The notes beneath the pieces were generated by a model that was not told the DNA's origin, did no database searches, and worked only from the letters and a program-made list of their open reading frames with translations. Below, one piece after another: positions 59,001-64,000 of a DNA stretch of 64,000 bases; positions within the stretch are counted from its first letter, which is position 1, and each line of letters begins with the position of its first letter. This DNA comes from Citrus sinensis (Eukaryota; Streptophyta; Magnoliopsida; Sapindales; Rutaceae). The translations under genes and the position numbers were made by a program. Where the stretch lies: contig NC_068559.1 in the NCBI RefSeq assembly GCF_022201045.2, forward strand, positions 4,004,501 through 4,068,500, read 5' to 3'.

Positions 59001-61903
59001 CTAAAATATTTCAACCAAGCTTTTGAGAAGCTAGAATAATCAAAAAGCATACATGCAATGAAATGAGAGAGTACCTGATACATGCATATATACCATTACT
59101 CTAAAAATATTTCAGGCGTGCCTCTCAGCAATTACATATTTACTGCTTTGAAAATGCATATCTTATGATTTAATATCAGTTATACCTGATCAAGTGTCAG
59201 CATCTCATGATCAACCACGTCCTCCGGAAGCACAACATTGTGCGCTTGAGAGACATAAGCAAGAATCTGAAGGCACAAACATTAAGGGAAAGGTTTAGCA
59301 AGAAACCATGGCTAAATTCCATCAATAGCAGAACAGAACATTCCTTTATCATTATGTTATGTCCAAAAATATGGTTAAAGTTCTGATAAAAAATATAGAT
59401 AAACCTATGACAAACTCACTAGCCAGTGGATCCCAAGGTTTTTTTGCCCAACAAATAGAAAATTATAAACTTGAATTAGGAAATCTGAATTCCAAATAGC
59501 CAAATACCAACATCTAATTGAGAGGTAAAATCACTAGTATGATATCTTAACTTAATGAAAATTCTTCAACTTTGGCATATTTTTTAATTTGAAAAGGGTA
59601 TCAAATGCAAAAAACAAGCATCTCAGCAGTACTGAACCAACTAGAATTTTTATGTATAATTCTGGAATCATTGCCAACAAAATTAAAACTAACAAGAAGC
59701 TCAACCATCAAGTCATGAGAAATAAGGCAGACCTCAGTTCCTGCAAATTGCTTCAGAATTTTCTTTGCAACAGCTCCTGGTGCAACTCTTCCAATGGTTT
59801 CTCTAGCTGAAGATCTACCACCACCCTTCAATTACACACATTGAAATCAAATGAATCGGGGCCAACAAATTCCAATTCATAAAATTTTAACTTTTTATCT
59901 TATGATGAATCTAGAAATTAGTACCTGTACTGATCTCACACCATACTTCATGTCATAAGTCGCATCTGCATGAGATGGCCTGTAAGCTACTGACATTTCA
60001 CTGTAATCCTGGAAATACAATTACATGATTATTGGCCTTCTACTATTAAAACAAAAATTCACATATCAACTGAGTGAAGTGTTTCTCAGGCATATGTGTA
60101 GTTCTGTCATGAACTTCATATGCATTACAATCAAATTGTGTGATCAAAATTAAAATGAATCTCTAGATTCGCCTATAGACACCTAATCATTTTAGTATTT
60201 GCAAAATAACTGCCTTACAGCTACTTTAGCTTATTTCATTTATTAAAGAGGGGTATAATGGAAAATCCCATGAACTACAAGACAACAGTGATATTTTCTT
60301 GTTATACACAATTTTGAGACCTGAAATGAAGCCATCCCAGAATACTAAGCTAACATTACAAATAAATAATGCAACTGGAAAAACATGAAAATAAATCCTA
60401 AAAAATGATCTTTGGAAAGCAATTAACACAGAAAAAAGCTCACATCAGCCTCTGGCATAGAATACTTACATGTCCTCTCTGATCAGTATTAGGTACAAAT
60501 ACATGGATGGGTGTTCCAGTGGTCACCCCTGCAGTAATTTTTTTTCATAAAACAGTCAATTTATAAAATTGAAAGAAACAAAGTATTTGCTTCTTTTTAT
60601 ACAACAGAACAATAAACAGGCAAAGTATTTTGAATAGTCAGACCTTCAGAAACTCCTGAATATATTTTGCATGTATCAGTCTCCTTTCTAGGTGTTGTAA
60701 TTCGGCTCTGGCCTGGCCTCCTGGACACCACAATTTTTAACATTAATCCTTGGACAATTTTTTAGGGAAAATTTTAACATGATAGAGATGAATGAAACAT
60801 GCAACAACAAATAGGAACACAAAGGTTAAATGTATTGTACAGTTTAAATTCTTGACTGCTGGTATGTTAGATAATGCACAATGGAAAATGAAGCACAAAA
60901 GGCAGCAGCGATAACAAAAATGCTACCTTCTGTCAAGGTCAACCTGCATATCAGCTTCTGAAAGAGGGATCCTGGGAGGGCAACCATCAATAATACAACC
61001 AACACCACCTCCATGAGACTCTCCAAATGTTGTGACACGAAAATATGTTCCAAATGCACTCCCAGCTGCTTTTACTTCTGCAGGTATCCAAGATGTGAGG
61101 ACTTAAAAGCTTTTAAAGCCAATCATACTCTACGACTCTAAGAACAGAAATCAAATTAGCTTTGAGACAAGGCTTTCCTTTATCTTCCACTAGCATGAAC
61201 AAATGACAACAAACAAGTCCACAAATCCATGAATTCAATTTGTATATCTTCTACCATGGACTGACTGCCACAAGATAACAACTGTCTTACATTGTGCTTG
61301 GAGACGTCGGTCCTCAAGTTTCATAAAGAAAAGGATCTCTAATCAGATCCAATTCGAATTCTACAGCTAACAAGGACATCATTTATTGGAAAAAGATATA
61401 ATAGTGATTACTGATCAACAATATGGCAACTTGGGGTTAATCGAAAGCTACAAGACCAATAACTCTTAAACAAGATATGGTTACTTTTGATTCCTATCAC
61501 ATCCTTCGAAGTTGATAATGCTGTAACAATAACAGAGCCAATACAAATTTCATATAAACAAATGCAAACTCTAGCTGTAAATAAAAATTTCTAAACAAAA
61601 TGGCAAATTTTTCAGCTCATCAGCAGAAACTTCTATGAACTTCAAATATTCAAACATCAGTAATTGGTTATTGATACGCATCAAACTAACAACATAAGTA
61701 AACGAAAAACTGAAAACACAGCATTCCACATAAAGAGAGAGAGCCTCAAACTCACGGAGCTTCTTTGGGGTACGAGAGCGGATCAAGATTTGGACGTTAG
61801 GTGATGGGAGTTGTCGTCGAAGATCCGACGGCAGAAGGGAACCCAACGACCCATCAGTTCTGGGAGCTGCAAGAAACGTTTTTGATGCAACAGAAGAAGC
61901 CAT
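56074..61903 (-). CDS. CS: Chorismate synthase, plastid
   Basis: The last shikimate-pathway enzyme: it eliminates phosphate from EPSP to form chorismate, using reduced FMN, in plastids. Thirteen exons on the minus strand: 61903-61756, 61077-60927, 60720-60644, 60528-60470, 60008-59925, 59825-59733, 59266-59186, 58346-58215, 57997-57895, 57756-57662, 57566-57501, 56652-56568 and 56228-56074. All are GT-AG and join in frame to 442 residues, matching plant enzymes. Residues 1-50 form a Ser-rich transit peptide ([20 protein letters not shown]). Family signatures are present: [18 protein letters not shown] from residue 68, [24 protein letters not shown] at 174-183, and [18 protein letters not shown] near the end. 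No break or missing signature. It supplies chorismate to Phe, Tyr, Trp, folate and quinone branches. Confidence 0.96.
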
Positions 61904-62827
61904 TGAGATTGAAAATGAAGAAAGATTCGAGCTTTTTGTTATGTAATTATTTTGGAAAGGGTTGGTGGGTGCTGTGGGTTGGTTTGTGAGATTAGTGAAG
62001 TTGGGTCGTTGCTTGCTAGTTGAGTTAATTAAAAAAAAAATAAAAATTGCCGAACTCACCAACCCTTTTTCCCTCTTCTGGTCTTCTTCATAATCCAATC
62101 ATTTTTCATTTTTTATTTTTTGGGTGGGTGGACTTTGCTGGTAGGTGGTGGGAAATTTTTAATTTATCTACGGGTAAATATTAAATACAATACAACTCAC
62201 GTGCGAAAAAATGAGGCATAAAGTAATGTTTTTATGCCAAAAAAAATAAAGGTTTTTTTTTGGCTTTATATTAACTCTTTCAAGCTTTTATGATCTATAA
62301 AATTAGAGATTTTTTCACTTTTCATTTTACAAGTCATTTTTATATCTCTTCATGAGATATTGTTGAAAAAATTAATTGGAAAGGCTATGTTTTTGTGAAG
62401 AAAGGGCACGGCGGCCCCGCCCGAGGCATTATTTAGGAATAGTTCACAGAAAGGGTACTAGGTGAGTATTTTTATTTTGTATGGTTCAATTCAATCAGCA
62501 CTCCAGCAGTCAAAGATTGTGTGCCAATTACGATCTCTTATACTGCGTATATGAAAGTGGCGACCAATAAAAAATCCAATGGAAGCCAAGTTGCCAACTA
62601 GCCTTTTTTCGTCCCACGTGGACAATGTATAGTCTCCACTCTCCAGGTGAAGTTTTAATGAGCTGACGCTCACAGTAGAGATCAAGACCTTACTAGAACT
62701 CTTCGTCAGTTTTTTTCAAATATCAAACAAGACTATCATTGGAAGATACTCTATCTCTGGGCCTCTGGTAGATGAATTATGATGCTGTGATTGTGAAGAG
62801 TAAGATGACAAGAAAAGGAAAAACTTA
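61904..62827. other. Divergent promoter region between chorismate synthase and U5 copy 3
   Basis: About 0.9 kb shared by the minus-strand chorismate synthase gene and the plus-strand U5 promoter. A GC-rich GGCACGGCGGCCCCGCCCG is at 62405-62423. No other gene seen. Confidence 0.45.
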
Positions 62828-62879
62828 ATCCCACATCGAAGCGAGAGAGCCAACAGTAAGCAGCTCCCGCTTACAAAAT
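62828..62879 (+). promoter_or_regulatory. U5 copy 3 promoter: USE plus TATA-like box
   Basis: A perfect USE ATCCCACATCG at 62828-62838 and ACAAAAT at 62873-62879, 34 bp apart (Pol II type). The start is 68 nt past the USE, as in the other two U5 copies. Confidence 0.8.
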
Positions 62880-62905
62880 GAGACGGCTCTGTTTCGACTG
62901 ATGTC

Positions 62906-63031
62906 ATAGAGCCGTGTGGTGGGCACAAAGTGACCTATTCTTTCGCCTTTTACTAAAGAATACCGTGTGCTCGCCGCCTAAAGCGGTGTACGCCTATTTT
63001 TGGAGGACTATTTCTTCAGAAATAACCCAAT
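62906..63031 (+). ncRNA. U5: U5 spliceosomal snRNA, copy 3 (divergent variant)
   Basis: Loop I CTTTCGCCTTTTACTAAAG and the Sm site TATTTTTGG are identical to copies 1 and 2, but the rest has changed. The lower stem reads GGTGGGCACA against TGTGCTCGCC, an A-U to G-U change that keeps pairing. The 3' hairpin reads TATTTC/GAAATA, different bases from copy 1 but still paired. Such structure-preserving change suggests selection, so this is more likely a functional variant than a pseudogene. It lies 36 kb from the other copies and on the opposite strand. Confidence 0.9.
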
Positions 63032-64000
63032 CGATTCTAAGTTTAATTCTTTTCAGGCTTTGTCGAGCCTCTAATCTGATTTAAAGACTCAAGACATTGG
63101 AGAGCCTCTATTCTGATGTCACGACTCATGGCATCCAATTGGTAGACGCAAAATGTAGAACTGGGTATCAAAATCTAATTTTTTCAGTTTATAAAATGCT
63201 TCTGTTCAACCCAATGGAAACATGTTTTCCTTTTGCTCGTTTATACAAATGTTAATCACATGTATTATATTTCTCTAACACATTCACGTCAAAATGTTAA
63301 TGAACATGCCCGCCAAGGCGACCGAAAGATAACAAGCCACTGAAGAAATCTTTATCAGAATTTTCTTTGAAGTCATCTGTGCACTCTTGCTAGGAGGTTG
63401 AAAAATAGTGTTTTGATCATAGAATATTATTTATGATGATGGGGCAGGGGATTCGTGAAGTTTGGTGACTTTAAAAGTTTTGGTGTTGTTTGACAATATT
63501 TTGATCTGTAAGAATATATTATACACTGTCTGCTATGCAACAAGGGCGCACAAAATGATTACACTTGAACTCCCATCAGCAGAGTTACCGTGAATCCAGA
63601 ATTGATTGTTCTGTTCGAGTCCTTTTCGGATTGTTTTGTAGATTGGTTTCCAGCTGGAATAATTTGAGGACTATTCTTGATCGTGCCTGTGTTTTAAAAT
63701 ATGAAGAAATTGGCTGATCTTGAGCCTTTAATTTCTGGAAAACAGCTTAAATATTGCTCTGCAGTAGCAACTTCACTGGGGCCATCGTTTTCAGAATGAT
63801 TAAACCATCAAAGTGCCTTTCGCCACAAACACTTAAGTTTTTCAAACTTGATTTCTTTCACTATCTGTATCAATTCCCGAAGGACAAACCCATGTCAAAT
63901 CCTGTGTAGACAGAGCGGGAATTAAAGGCTTTTATGGAGCTCACCTTCAAAAGTATCTTTGAACAGAAATATTGTTCAATGCATGCCTTTCTGATATCTA
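63032..64000. other. Right-end intergenic, no gene seen
   Basis: No coding region, RNA or repeat that I can support. Confidence 0.45.

Noticed and set aside
1..64000. CRISPR array or bacterial-type operon
   Set aside because: No regularly spaced direct repeats of that type, and the genes have spliceosomal introns.

Overview
This is plant nuclear DNA. The genes are intron-rich with GT-AG introns, and the flanks are AT-rich and packed with plant-type transposons. The genes include a plastid-type bifunctional ADC synthase, a DYW pentatricopeptide protein, a patatin-like phospholipase of the pPLA-III type and a chloroplast-type chorismate synthase. Small-RNA promoters carry the plant USE (RTCCCACATCG). 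The overall feel is a woody eudicot; Citrus or another Sapindales is a guess from protein style, not something the sequence proves.

Layout. 1-1757 is the 3' part of a decayed CACTA transposon. 4545-10673 is a full-length but decayed L1-type LINE on the minus strand, bounded by a 15-bp target duplication, with a 188-bp solo-LTR-like insertion in its 3' region. 11750-15475 is a second, 5'-truncated LINE on the plus strand, broken by two hAT elements (each with a perfect 8-bp duplication) and a third unidentified insertion. 15989-23017 is the 13-exon ADC synthase gene (+). 23512-25263 is an intronless PPR-DYW gene (-), convergent with it. 25388-30662 is a minus-strand block holding two U5 snRNA genes, two U3 snoRNA genes and a seven-exon Trp/Tyr permease-family gene; one U3 lies inside a permease intron. 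31316-32771 holds a minisatellite and a third hAT element. 32772-43180 is a gene-poor, AT-rich stretch. 43681-46715 is the two-exon patatin-like gene (+). 46716-56073 is gene-poor, with a SINE-like unit and a 63-bp tandem repeat. 56074-61903 is the 13-exon chorismate synthase gene (-). A third U5 snRNA gene lies at 62906-63031 (+).

How the genes relate. Chorismate synthase makes chorismate. ADC synthase uses chorismate and glutamine to make the precursor of p-aminobenzoate and folate. The permease belongs to a family that moves tryptophan and tyrosine, the other end products of chorismate. All three lie within about 46 kb, which may be chance but deserves a synteny check. The most unusual structure is the U5-U5-U3-U3 cluster. 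In it the USE-to-TATA spacing is about 35 bp for the U5 genes (Pol II type in plants) and 26 bp for the U3 genes (Pol III type), and each U3 is followed by a T4 terminator.
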